Positions 23,387-34,469 of a stretch of 64,000 nt of DNA are shown here, in pieces (position 1 is the stretch's first letter; every line of letters begins with the position of its first letter). The notes below the pieces were generated by a model. It had not been told where the DNA came from and did not search any database. It saw only the letters and a list, made by a program, of their open reading frames with translations. The translations under genes were made by a program, and so were the position numbers. Source of the stretch: Ignelater luminosus (taxonomy: Eukaryota > Arthropoda > Insecta > Coleoptera > Elateridae). The stretch lies in the NCBI GenBank assembly GCA_011009095.1, contig VTPC01000932.1:51822-115821 (forward strand), read 5' to 3'.

Positions 23387-25339
23387 TCAATTCTTTTGGC
23401 TGTTCCAGTCAAAATAATATCGTCTACATACAGTGACATCCATATGTCTGTGTGAATGTACATACAAAAAATCATATTGGGATCTTCTAAAACCTTTTCC
23501 AAGAACTACTTCATTAAATCTATTGTTCCAACATTTTGGTGATTCCTTCAGGCCATATAATGCTTTGTTTAATTTTAATACTTCTCCTGTCTTAACTTTA
23601 ACTCCTTCTGGTATTTTAATATATATTTCAGATTCTAGGTAACCATTTAAAAAGGCTGTAGGTATGTCTAATTGTCTTATCATCCAATCCTTTTGTAAGG
23701 CATGAACTAACATAGTTCTTATGGTAGTCATTCTTGCAACTGGAGAATATACTGGATTTGAAAAACTCTCCTCCTGTATCTGAAAACCTTTAGCCACGAA
23801 TCGAGCCTTTTTGCTACCATTCTCTTTAGTTCTAAAAACCCACTTTGTGTCTATAACATTTTTATCTGAGGGTAATTCAACCGGAGTCCATGTCTTTAAT
23901 TTATCCAATGATTCTATTTCTTTCCTTATTGCTTCATCCCAGCCACCGACTCGTTTTGCTTCATCAAAAGTTTCTGGATGGCTTTCACTTGTCAATAAGC
24001 AATATGCTGTATACGTTTCATATTCACTTAGGTAATTGGGCGTCTTAATTTTTCTACCACTTCTTGATACTATATTTTCATCCGTCTGTTCTATTTCATT
24101 GTTTACTACTATATCATTTTCTTCATTATTTATTTCTTCTATTTTATCTTCTGTCTTCTCTTCATTCCTATCATTTTCATCAGTTTTATTTTCTATTATG
24201 CTTTCATCTTCTTTAATTTTTATTACGGCTTTATCCTCGACTTTATCTTTTGTACAAAACACCACATCTCTTGATGTCACTATTTTTCTTTTCATTGGAT
24301 CCCATAATCTGTAGGCGTTTGGTGCATACCCGATGAAGATATATTCTGAACTTCTATCATCGAGTTTCTTCAGTGGTCCCGATGTTTTTACGAAAACTTT
24401 ACAACCAAATGTATGCAGTCGTGATAAATTAGGTTTTCTTTCATTCCATTTTTCAAAAGGTGTTACATCTACTGCCTCTGATGAACATCTATTTAATATA
24501 TATGTTGCAGTTCTTACCGCTTCACCCCACATTTCCTTTTCTAACTTACTTTCTCCTATTAAAGCTTTTGCCTTCTCCATAATGGTTTGATTAAGTCTTT
24601 CTGCTTTTCCATTTAGCTGGGGAGTGTATGGGGTTGTATACTCTATTGTTACGCCTTTATTCTTACACCATTGTTTTAGGTTAATACTAGAATATTCAAC
24701 TCCATTGTCGCATCTTAATTTCCATACTTTCATGTTCCATTGTGCTTCTACTTGTTGGATATATTCTTTTATTATTTCAAATACTTCATTCTTCTTTTCC
24801 ATTAAGTATACCATTGTAAAGTGTGTATAATCATCCATAAAAGTTACAAAATATTTTTTATTATCAAATGTTAGAGGTTCTATAGGTCCACAAACATCTG
24901 TATGGATTATTTGTAATGGTCTGGATGCTCTGGTTCTTATAGATGAAAACGGTTGTCTTGTTTGCTTTACCTTCAAGCAAATGTCACACGTTTTATTAAA
25001 TTCTTTTAATTCTTTCTTATTTAATTTTATTCCTTCAGCTAACTGTTCAAGCTTCTTGATATTTTCTACTGAGAGATGCCCTAAAATTTTATGCCAATCT
25101 TCAATTGTTTTTAATTTTTCTGTTATTAAAGTTTCTTCATTTTCTTTTCTTAACGTTATTACATAAAGACCATTATTATTTATTTCTCCTTCTAATATTT
25201 TTGTTTTATTTTTATATATTTCAACCCTGTCTTTAATAAAATTGACTTCACCTCCATGCTCTGTTATTGCTTTTACAGACAATAAATTTTTAGTAAGGTC
25301 AGGGTCATATAATACATCATTCAAGGTACAATCTTGCAT
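23387..25339 (-). pseudogene. Copia Pol: integrase and reverse transcriptase N-terminal part
   Basis: 650 codons. They hold the HHCC zinc site (WHKILGHLS...CDICLKVKQ, near residues 80-128), the integrase catalytic core with HTDVCGP, RCDNGVEYSS and NGKAERLNQTI (Asp, Asp, Glu), the GCKVFVK-type C-terminal domain near 310-330, an acidic linker near 375-430, and the copia reverse transcriptase start (WDEAIRKEIESL, FVAKGFQIQE, SPVARMTTIR, QLDIPTAFLNGYL with the first palm Asp, LNKALYGLKESPKCW). The frame shifts just before YVDD. Upstream, two in-frame stops (about 25443 and 25338) separate it from Gag-protease. Confidence 0.92.
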
Positions 25340-25444
25340 TTAGATTTTTCCAACTAGGTTTGCCTTCATGGATTCTTGATTTTTGGCAACTGCGATTTTA
25401 ATATTTACTTCTTTATGTTCGGTTAATAAATCTTGATCATTAGT

Positions 25445-26374
25445 TCAGTGAGACGTTGACCCACTATCGACAACCCATTTAACAGTTTCTTCTTGATCTT
25501 GTTCTTCGTGTGTTAGGAATGATATTTTTGTATCGCTTTGATTATCATTGTTATTATTAGGTTTGTTTCGAAAATAACAATTCTTCTCGAGATGGTTTGT
25601 TTTCTTACAGATCCTACAGTATGTTTTTCTACAATTTTTAGCTATATGCTCTATAGAATTACATCGAAAGCATTTTATATTTTGACTTCCTGGCTTATTA
25701 TAATTCGTATTTCTGGTACTCCCTACCTTACTCTTCACTTGATGATCGACATTGGCTTTAAATGCTACTCCTTCTTCCTTTCCAGTATGGCGTACTTCCT
25801 CTGCTATCAGTCTGGCCGTTAAATGTTCTAAAGTTCTTTCAGCCTTAGTAGTTGATTCCCATGCACTTATAAAATATTTATACTGTTCAGGTATAGTTGA
25901 TAATATTTTTGACATTAACACATCGTTATCTATATTTTGTTTCATGCTTTTAGGTCTATGTACTAAGTTTTCCAATCGACTAATATGTACAGCTAGGGTG
26001 TTATTTTTGTCAAATTTGTAATTAAAGAATTCTTGTAGCAAAGAGCATTTCTGTTGTTCTGAATCTTGTTCAAAAATTGAACATATTTTTACATACATAT
26101 CATGTGCATTTGAACAACTCATTATATGTGTTAATATTTTCTTATCAATACTAGTTATGAGAATTTTCTGTGCCTTTGCATCCCTTCTTCCAAATTCAGT
26201 TTTAGCATTCTCAGATGCTTCTTGGTTTAGTATTTCTTTTCCAATTAGTATGTTATATAAACCATATGATTTACATATTATGTCTATTTGAAATTTCCAT
26301 AATCCATAATTCTCAGTGTTACTTAATTTTTCGATTTGATTAACTTCTTCCTGTAAAACTGTTGACGACGCCAC
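25445..26374 (-). pseudogene. Copia Gag with zinc knuckle and start of protease
   Basis: 309 codons from ATG. The N-terminal capsid-type domain (residues ~10-200, including ENYGLWKFQIDIICKSYGLY and the LLQEFFNYKFDKNNTL helix) is followed by a CCHC knuckle (CFRCNSIEHIAKNC, near 235-248), a second Cys/His motif (CRICKKTNHLEKNC), and the protease active site VDSGSTSH at the very end. It stops exactly after the protease motif; the same frame continues to Pol after two stops. Structural protein of the retrotransposon particle, in the cytoplasm. Confidence 0.92.
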
Positions 26375-26470
26375 GTTATTCTTTGTTCTTCCTGTCCTGT
26401 ATATTTTAGAATTCTCCTGCGTTTTTTATTTGTATAACCTTGCGTAATTTTTAATTGCTAATTAATTGTG

Positions 26471-26485
26471 CCTGCGCCCATAATC
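26471..26485 (-). other. Copia primer-binding site (initiator tRNA-Met fragment type)
   Basis: Just inside the 5' LTR on the minus strand the sequence GATTATGGGCGCAGG resembles the Drosophila copia site (TTATGGGCCCAG), which pairs with an internal part of initiator tRNA-Met. Confidence 0.6.
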
Positions 26486-26708
26486 TGTTAAATATTTTTA
26501 TATTATTAAATGCTTTTCTATTTTATTTTATTATAATTAGCAAAAATAAACACAGCAAGACTTCACAATAAAACTTCAAAAACTTATTCCTCTCTTTTTA
26601 CTTATTACATTATTGACATACGTAATAATATCCTTTTGTTTTTTTTAATTAATCAAAACTTATACTGGGTACCAAACATATACCTAACAATATCTATTAT
26701 ATTTAACA
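26486..26708 (-). repeat. Copia 5' LTR
   Basis: 223 bp, TGTTA...TAACA, near-identical to 22199-22432. On the minus strand it is the upstream LTR and would carry the promoter. Confidence 0.95.
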
Positions 26709-26714
26709 AAATAT

Positions 26715-26729
26715 TCACGAAAATCATAA
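26715..26729 (+). pseudogene. Last codons of the unnamed transposon gene, split off by copia
   Basis: TCA CGA AAA TCA TAA continues the interrupted frame LPEAKY (ending at 22198) as SRKS plus stop when the copia and one copy of AAATA are taken out. This confirms the exact insertion point and that the pre-insertion gene end was still readable. Confidence 0.75.
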
Positions 26730-29705
26730 CTATTTATTGTACATTAAGCAATAATTTCTCTAAGTGTAGCTGATTCTTGTACTTTTTACGAAAATATATG
26801 TTTTGATGTCACAAAGAAACCGGTTGTGTCAATTTTTTTCATTGATATATTATTGTTTGGTGGCCCTAGTACATTCAAAATTTGTATTAGTTTTCGTGTG
26901 ACAAAAAAAAGTTAAAATTTTGTTAACCAGTGTAACCGGACACGGATGTTTCTTTCAAACGGACATCCCCAATAAACAAACAAGAAGTGTGGACCTGACA
27001 GTGTTCGATTATTGAAGACTACTGTACATATATGATTATTGCGTTTTTTTATACACCTTTTGTTTGTTTCTACAATGTAACATTATGGAGGTAGAAACCA
27101 AACATTTTAGGCGTTTTTCAATTATTTCTTGTGAAATGTTAAATTTAACGAATCGCCGTGGTGTACATAACTAATTGCAGTGTTAAAACGTAACACTGGT
27201 AAACTTGAATCCTTTTTCTTAAAAGTGGTAAGTGATATTTTTTTACATTTAGTAATGCTAACAATCAATTTTTATTTATTTATTTTTACATTTATAGTAG
27301 AATTGAATCTTCAATTTGAAGAATGATTATCGAGCCGTAAATCTTATACACACGGAGCGACTGAAGAAAGTGAAATGTAAACAAGCAGCCTTCACCCTTA
27401 TTGTGAGTCTAAGGATAGATTTTTTTGCTGTTACAGCTGTACTTGTTTCTTTGCACTTTCTCGTTGCAAACCAATTTTGGGTTTGTAAAATACAAAAACA
27501 GGAAAAGTTACTTCTAAAGTTGTGGTCGTTTAGAAGATTAATTTAAAAATTGTCTTTACATTAAAGATTCAAGTCAAGAATTTTGGGATAATGTAATATA
27601 AATAGCATAATAAATAGGACTCCAATATCCATGCAGAAATTATTATAAAAGGAAAACAATAGTTATTTATGCAACAAGTGAGTAAAGTGTATCATTTTTT
27701 CACGAGAAGGACAGTTTGCCGCACGAGCCGTAGGCGAGTGCGCAAATCCGCCGAGTGAAAAAAATAACTTTACTCACGAATTGCATACAAAAATTTTTTA
27801 ACGTTCGTAATAAAAATCAAGAACTACCTACTTCAATAACAGCTTTCTCGACGCGTCACATCGATGCGTTTTAATTTCTGACAAATGCCAGTGGCAGCCT
27901 CCTATGTGTTTAAATATTTTGCCTTAAAAAATGACACGTTACGATACTTTTTTTTCACTCAAATGCGTGAAAAAATGAACCGTTATGGCACTTTTTTTCA
28001 CGCTTCTATCGCGATGAAACAAACGCATCCTTTATAAACGGAAATTAATGAAAAATGTTGCACTTTTTTTAACGAACGTGAAAAAAAAATTTTTCAACAC
28101 CCTGTATTTCATAATATTATAAAATTAAAAATAGACAGAATCCTTGAATGCTGTTATTATTTTACTGGAGTAACTTTTATCCATTTTACATTTACTCTAT
28201 ATTTTAATAACTACTATAAATTTCACACTGTTTGTAATTACTTTATTGTTGGCAAACTGCACCGTAATAAATTATTTATGACTTTCAAACAAACATAGAC
28301 GCGTGGGTGCCCTATATTTTAATTTTTTCCGCATGTATGAAATCCTGTTCTGCAAAGGTTAATGTAGTAATTATTACGTTATAATCTATTTTAAATTCTT
28401 TTATTATTATTAAAATAAATTATTTACATTTTTTAAAATCTTTGAAAAAAACTTAAAAGTTCAGAGCCGGTTAAAAATATTTTATGGTTGGATTTAATCG
28501 AAATTAACACGTTTAAAAAACAACAGCTAAATCGAGCTACTGCCTTACTAAATAAACCCGCCAAGAGAATACATTAAAATACTTAAATGTTTAGACATTC
28601 AGCAGCTGCATTTCAAATAAATATATTCAGCCACATTTAAAAACCAATTGTTAACATACATATGTGGAATTCTTTGTATGAAGATGATATCACCTCGGAT
28701 GTAGTAAACTAATACTGAGGTCACCATTTTCGTTTTAAGTTATTTATAAGTTACATAGGTATGCAGTCTGGTTTACTAGTTTTCATTTCCAGTTTCACCT
28801 CTGTTCTATCATAACACATTAATTTTTACGTTGAACAAAAATCCCAATCGTAAATCTGTTCACGTTAATGTTATCTAATAAATGGGAATACATTTTCCAA
28901 GACTTTCTAAAACGAGAAGAATAATATTCTGAACGCGTCTCATCCATAATTCGTATTACATGGTTTTACATCAAACAGGATTGTAATTAAAAGAAAGAAA
29001 AAGTTGAAATCGGTTTTTCTGTTCCCAATAAAATTTCTGAATTTGGTCTTTGATTCGCTGCTTTTTCATTTGGTCAAGAAATCTATTTTCCTTTTTTCAC
29101 AAAAGTACTTACATCACTAACTAAAGTTGGTACTATTGAGAGACAGCTTTTCACTATTTGACCAAATTTTTAAAATTTAATAATTAATTCATAAAAGAGA
29201 TTGGATTTCGGGTACATTACTATTGACGTCCCCGATGATTTTCTCTAATCGAACGTGCAAACGTGAAAAACAAATCTTTTCATGACTTGAAATTTAATTT
29301 GAAATCTTTTCGACAATTATTTTTCATAAAAAGAAGTTATTCAATGGTATCAAAATCAGGCAGCCGTTTCATTTAAAAATATTAATATCAATGGCCTATC
29401 TTTATAGTAAAGCAAACGACCATTGTCAAAACATTATTTTCCTGCCATTAGTTAAAATCACCGTTGTCATTCTGTATTTACTGTTTTTCCATACTCCTAT
29501 TTGTTACACAGATATTTGGAAAATTCTGCTTGTAAAAAATATTTAGGAAGCCGTAAATAATTTTGAAAAAGCAAAAACAGCAATAAATTAATCTTTAAAA
29601 GAGAGGCAACTTTCTCAATTTGGCCGATTTCCTATCTCTCTCTTCCGATAACACAATGTGTGAACCTAAAGTTTTAGATACAATGTATGTATACAATATG
29701 TATTA
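26730..29705. other. Intron sequence with one GC-richer hairpin island
   Basis: A/T-rich sequence without a gene. At about 27690-28100 a less AT-rich patch holds a small hairpin (GCACGAGCCGTAGGCGAGTGC-like, 27720-27741) and repeated CACTTTTTTTCACG-type blocks, ending in CAACACCCTGTAT, which resembles a transposon end. The partner end was not found. Short frames such as 27316-27546 look like chance. Confidence 0.45.
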
Positions 29706-30474
29706 CAAAATCTAGATATCTTGGATATTTTCAGAGATATTTAAAAAAAAAGTAGATTTCTCGATTTTCGTTATTATTTTTTCTTTTATTTATTTGAAGA
29801 GATATCGGAAAACTAAAACCACTTTTTGTTCTCTATTAAAATACGCTAACAAAATTCCCGTACAACGTTTCGGTTTCGAGTAACCATCATCAACCTCATT
29901 TTTTTAAATAGGCGGAAAATCCATTGAAAATTGTTTTGGATAGCTCTTGTTGTCACGATTCTAATGATGTAAACATGATAGGGTTATTTTGATTTTTTAT
30001 GCTGTAAATTAATGCATTCTGCAGTACCCTGGCCTGCACGATCACCTGATCTAACACCGTTAGATTTCTTTCCTCTGGGGTTATGTCAAGAATCATGTGC
30101 TCAACCAAAATTTTGAAGATGAACAGCAATTATTGCAGTTGGTCACAGCAGCGTTCAATATAAAAAAATCAAAACCAAAATAACCCTATTATGCTTACAT
30201 CATTAGAATCGTGACAACAAGGGCTATCCAAAACAATTTTCAATTGTTTTTCCGCCTGTTTAAAAAAACGAGGTTGATGATGGTTACACGAAACCGAAAC
30301 GTTAATCAGAAATTTTGTTAGCGTATTTTAATAGAGAACAAGAAGTGGCAATGGAAAAGTGGTTTTAGTTTTCCGATATCTCTTCAAATAAAGGAAAGAA
30401 AAAATAAAAAGAAAATCGAGAAATCTACTTTTTTTTTAATTATCTCTGAAACTATCCAAGATATCTAGATTTTG
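29706..30474. mobile_element. Long-inverted-repeat element around a DD41D transposase remnant
   Basis: Arms 29706-29998 and 30162-30474 are inverted copies of each other (about 90% by eye, with a few indels such as extra bases near 30345). The 160 bp centre encodes, on the plus strand at 30024-30115, VPWPARSPDLTPLDFF, the third-Asp region of a DD41D transposase, then decays. The right arm may run on to about 30592 (GGACACATTGTA), which resembles a mariner terminus; the matching outer left end is missing. Confidence 0.75.
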
Positions 30475-31574
30475 CAAATGCCAACAAAAAGGTCCTATAA
30501 ATAGCCAACTTTCATCCCATTTAACCGATGCTGTATCTCTTACCGTTTCCAAGATCCCCACGCTGTGCATCCTTATATTGGACACATTGTAGATTGAGGA
30601 GACAATCTACATCTGGAATATGTGTTGCCTATATACATGTAGAATTATAAATTGAGTGCACTGTATGTAAATTAACCCTGATGAAAGAAGAAATGTTATA
30701 AATAAAACAATACAAATTTAGATGTTAAGGACTTTTGAAAACCACGAAAATCGTAAAAATTGATCTAGTGGAACTGCAAAAATATTCTTATTTTAGTTTA
30801 TATTCATTTAACTTTATTTGCAATAATTGATTTGTCGGAAGTATTTTTATAGATCTTTGCATGATTTTTATTGAGATTGCTACTTTAAAATAGTCTTATA
30901 AAATTACACATTCACCTATACGCACTGTATAAACAATTTTCAAGGATGTGGATATTTGATTTCATATAGGTATCACTTTTCCTGGTTGATAGTAAAGCAA
31001 CAATTTCACCTAATAATCAGTATTGTGTTCTGATCAAGTACTTGCATTCTCCGTGTCAATATTAAAAGTGTTTTGATATCCTCATTGTTTAAATCGTGTC
31101 AAGAATTATTAAGTGTTTTTTATTTGCATCTAAAAACTTTTATTATTCTTCCATAAATAACCATTAATTTCATTACTAAGTGTATTTACATTTTGATACC
31201 TTAATGTGTTTACATTGTAATTAGGATGTTTTATGTTATACATTAAACTGATACCTGTAAATATGCAAAAAATTCAAAACCATCATCGGCACGAATAAAG
31301 TCAATAATCATAAATAGCATTATTTATCAGGAGAAATATTGATAAGATATAGCTCTAAACTCGATTATTACGTACCTGGAAAGTATTCTTTTCATTGCAT
31401 AAACAAGATTTTTCTAAATATAAAGAAAGCACAAAAGACTAAAATTTACTTTCTAGTTACTGTTACAAGAATAATAATAAAATGGTGTAATTAACCTTAA
31501 AAAGTTCACAACGAATTATTTACCCATTATGAAGTGTTTAACTGTAACATGAGGTGTGGTTTAGTGATAACATA
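30475..31574. other. Intron sequence upstream of the alternative start exon
   Basis: About 1.1 kb of A/T-rich sequence without coding signals. The part nearest 31575 would hold the promoter of the alternative LRRFIP transcript; I see no clear TATA box or initiator that I would stake a call on. Confidence 0.4.
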
Positions 31575-31943
31575 ATGAGTGACACAGAATCTAGTAATTC
31601 AATATCGCCCAGTGGAAGTCTCGATTCTTTAACTGATATTTTAAATAATTTAAATTCTGATGATGAAGAACTAGAGCATGATGTTAATGTGAGGGAAAAG
31701 TCAAATGATGTAGATGATAAAAGTCAACAAACACCACCTTATCATGAAACAACAGATTGTCAAGGAGAAAATAACCAAATTAAATCTAAAAATGATGAAA
31801 ACGTAGTGCAAGCTACAGTTAATAATAATATTGAAAATATCGATATTTCTGATGCTCAACATGCAAAATTAAGCAAAAATCACAGTGTAGAATATTCAGA
31901 AGATGGTGTTATTCAACAATTTCTTAATCATTGTAACGATGAT
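31575..31943 (+). CDS. Lrrfip: LRRFIP alternative start exon 1b (acidic N-terminus)
   Basis: ATG at 31575 opens MSDTESSNSISPSGSLDSLT... and stays open 123 codons to a donor (GAT|GTATGT) at phase 0, the same phase as exon 1a. The next acceptor (31930s to TTTACAG at 32030) joins both start exons to [10 protein letters not shown]. Without splicing the frame stops at once (VCLS, 31958). The product is Ser/Asp/Glu/Asn-rich and probably disordered, replacing the 27-residue Gly/Arg start of exon 1a and giving a protein of about 491 residues. The fit of donor, phase and position is strong, but there is no transcript evidence. Confidence 0.7.
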
Positions 31944-32030
31944 GTATGTTTATCTTAAAAATATTCTGTGTTTCTTATTTTGTAAAACTGTAAATGTGAA
32001 ACTATTTTAAATGTTGGACTTTATTTACAG

Positions 32031-32258
32031 GCAGAAGCACGTCTCTTGGCACGTCGACAAGCTAGGGCAGAAGCTAGAGACATCCGCATGCGGGAGCTAG
32101 AACGGCAGCAACGAGAGCAAGAGGAGAATGCTGATCGGCAATACGACATGCTGGAGGCATCGACCCGTGCAGCAAGATCTGCAGGGAATAGATATCTTTC
32201 CAGCCGCCGTAGTTCAGAAGACTCCCTTGAAGATGGTGGAAGTATTAGGGAAATACGA
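32031..32258 (+). CDS. Lrrfip: LRRFIP coding exon 2 (signature block)
   Basis: 76 codons, phase 0 to 0, acceptor TTATTTACAG and donor [26 protein letters not shown] followed by [12 protein letters not shown] is the LRRFIP family signature; it is rich in Arg and Glu and helical. The exon ends in a Ser-rich [13 protein letters not shown] stretch like the vertebrate Ser-rich linker. Confidence 0.92.
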
Positions 32259-32460
32259 GTGAGTTTCTCTTTGCTAATAATGTTTGGGTTATGTAATATT
32301 ATGTAAACATCCCAAGATAAAACTAACTTGAAAACATTCTTGAATTAAAGCCAAATTTAAATTAAACACATGTTGGCTATCTTTGATGATGAGTACATTA
32401 ATTTGTTTGATCAGATATGATTGCTGGTTTTAAGAAATTTTTAAATATTTAAATTCACAG

Positions 32461-32570
32461 CATGAACTTAAAGAAATGGAAGAAAAGTTTCGTAAGGCTA
32501 TGATAGCTAATGCTCAACTAGACAATGATAAAGCAGGTCAGACATATCAATTGGAACTTCTTAAAGATAG
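32461..32570 (+). CDS. Lrrfip: LRRFIP coding exon 3
   Basis: HELKEMEEKFRKAMIANAQL and onward, coiled coil. Acceptor TTCACAG; donor AG|GTAATT splits an Arg codon (phase 2). Matches the vertebrate start of the long coiled coil. Confidence 0.9.
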
Positions 32571-32636
32571 GTAATTTTATTATTATTTTCACCATATTGT
32601 TAAGTAGGTATTATTGGTTTGAAATTGCTAATTTAG

Positions 32637-32944
32637 GTTAGAAGAATTAGAAGAAGAACATTCGCAGCTCCGACGTGAGCATAGGGATAAATGTAGGGAG
32701 CACGATCAGCTGAAACGACTAGCTGCTAGACTCAAAGATGATTTGGCTGTGACTCGAGCAGAATTAGAAGAACGTGATCGTTTAATCGCTGAAAAAGGTT
32801 TAGTAATAGTAGTCGAAGACCTTATTCCATACGAAGAAGAAAATGGAGATGTCAGTAATAACAGCATTATTAGTACGCCTAAGAAAGCTCTTGTTAGTTC
32901 GGAAAATGCCCAGATATTGGAAAAAGCTGGTGAAGGGAGCTTAG
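32637..32944 (+). CDS. Lrrfip: LRRFIP coding exon 4
   Basis: LEELEEEHSQLRREHRDKCRE continues the coiled coil. LIAEKGLVIVVEDLIPYEEE matches the vertebrate turn region (LLTKHGIVLGPD...). The exon ends GEGSL with phase 1 and donor TTAG|GTTGGT, a weak donor sequence but required to keep frame with exon 5. Confidence 0.88.
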
Positions 32945-33000
32945 GTTGGTTGTAACAGTTATTCTGTTTATTGATTTTCATTAAAACTGCTTTGATTTAG

Positions 33001-33165
33001 ATGTACGATTAGCAAGGTTTGCATCAGAGAAAAAAGATCTTCAAGATCAAATCAGTCACCTAAGATTAGAATTAGAAGAAGAAAAAAATAGAAAGAGAAA
33101 AATTAGTGGTGTTACTCTTAATGGGCCTACATCAGACTCTGATTTTGATGCTGATGATGTACAAA
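33001..33165 (+). CDS. Lrrfip: LRRFIP coding exon 5
   Basis: Reads VRLARFASEKKDLQDQISHL and LELEEEKNRKRKISG, coiled coil plus an acidic SDSDFDADDVQ tail. Acceptor TGATTTAG; donor GTAAGT; phase 1 to 1. Confidence 0.9.
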
Positions 33166-33656
33166 GTAAGTTTTCAATCATTTTCTAGTGCATAAATTAT
33201 TAACAGCTGTATTATTCTTTACTTTCGCTATTAGCGTTTCTTGTTTTTCTTTAAATTGATCTAATAGAAATAATATACAGAACATAGAGAGTGTTTTATG
33301 TTTATTACCACATTAATCCCACTTAGGAACATTAAGTTGATTTGTTTATTATTTATTAATGTACTGTGTTAAGTATAAACATGCAGATTTCTAGAAGTTG
33401 AGTAATTAGATTATGCATAATTTAATCTAACAAGCCACTACATAATTTGGTTTAAGAGAAATCTCTACTTTTATTACACTCTCATGTAGTAAGTGAAAAG
33501 ACAAATTTAACAATGTACTGGGTGTTGGTAAAAAATATGACAGCCAGATGCTTTTATTTTTTTTTAGATTGATTTTTTTTCTTTTCACAAACACACTTTC
33601 TTTAAGCAATTTTTCAAATAATAAAATAAATAAATAGCAATATCTTTTTTCTACAG

Positions 33657-33841
33657 AAGATGTAGTAAGGCAGTTAGCAGATTACAAATTTAGAGCTCAA
33701 AAGGCTGAACAAGATGTGGCAACGTTACAGGCAACAGTTGCCAGGCTAGAAAGTCAAGTAATTAGGTATAAATCAGCAGCAGAAATGTATGAAAAGTCTG
33801 AAGAGGCATTGAAGCAAGAAAAACGAAAACTTCAAAGAGAG
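33657..33841 (+). CDS. Lrrfip: LRRFIP coding exon 6 (last shared exon)
   Basis: DVVRQLADYKFRAQKAEQDV... to KQEKRKLQRE, coiled coil with the KAEQD and RLESQVIRYKSAAE heptads typical of the family. Acceptor TTTCTACAG; donor GAG|GTGAAT at phase 0, which serves all three terminal exons. Confidence 0.9.
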
Positions 33842-34005
33842 GTGAATTCCGATTGAATTTTATTTTTTTAATTTTGTATAATATGCAATAATATTTTTAG
33901 TTATTATTATTATTATTATTAAAGCTATTTTCTTTAATTTACTTACTTTTTTATTCTTGCTTTGGTGGTTGATGTAGTCCTTATTTGAGTTGTATTTCAT
34001 TTTAG

Positions 34006-34065
34006 GAATTTCATAACGATGCTTCAGATGAATATAGCACCAGCGATGATGAATCAACTGATTAA
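34006..34065 (+). CDS. Lrrfip: LRRFIP alternative terminal exon 7a
   Basis: After acceptor CATTTTAG the frame continues EFHNDASDEYSTSDDESTD then TAA: 19 residues, acidic and Ser-rich, at phase 0 with exon 6. It would end the coiled coil early and give a 378-residue protein with a phosphorylatable tail. It lies only 165 bases after exon 6, so it could also be an intron-retention-like short form. No poly(A) signal was pinned down. Confidence 0.55.
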   Translation, partial: EFHNDASDEYSTSDDESTD

Positions 34066-34469
34066 TGCTTGTAAATGGTAGTTGCATGGCTTTTTGCATG
34101 TCTAGTTGCTTTTGTATATGATTTTATAGAGAGAGTGTCATTTATGCTAATTTTAACCCTTGGTAGTTGATACTTTAGTTGATTATTGCCAAAGATTGAT
34201 ATCAAATAGTTGACAGTGCAGTAAAGTTGTCCGTATACTCGACTGCAGGTGCATATAAACACATTGAGCTTATTGATACTACTTGGCTGAACAATCATAC
34301 ACATACTAATTACAGGGTAGTTCACAAAAATTTTCAAAAGGATGTGTCAAGTCATGGCCTTCCTTGTTTTAGGGAAATTGAGCATTTTTGAGGTTATCTT
34401 AAAACAAAATACCACAGACATATCAACGAAAACTGAATTTAAAACAGAATCAGCTTATTAAAAAATATA

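Larger units (their letters stand above)
22199..26708 (-). mobile_element. Ty1/copia retrotransposon, complete with both LTRs
   Basis: LTRs at 22199-22432 and 26486-26708 begin TGTTA and end TAACA and differ by only three substitutions, a one-base T-run change and two extra TTTTA units. AAATA is duplicated on both sides (22194-22198, 26709-26713). Genes read on the minus strand in the order Gag, protease, integrase, reverse transcriptase, RNase H, the copia order. A primer-binding site and polypurine tract are in place. Coding frames carry stops and shifts. Close LTRs mean a recent insertion; the copy probably moved with help from another element or decayed soon after. Confidence 0.95.

Noticed and set aside
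24036..24314. Plus-strand frames across 23433-26021
   Set aside because: They are antisense shadows of the copia Gag-Pol frames, which carry the real motifs on the minus strand.
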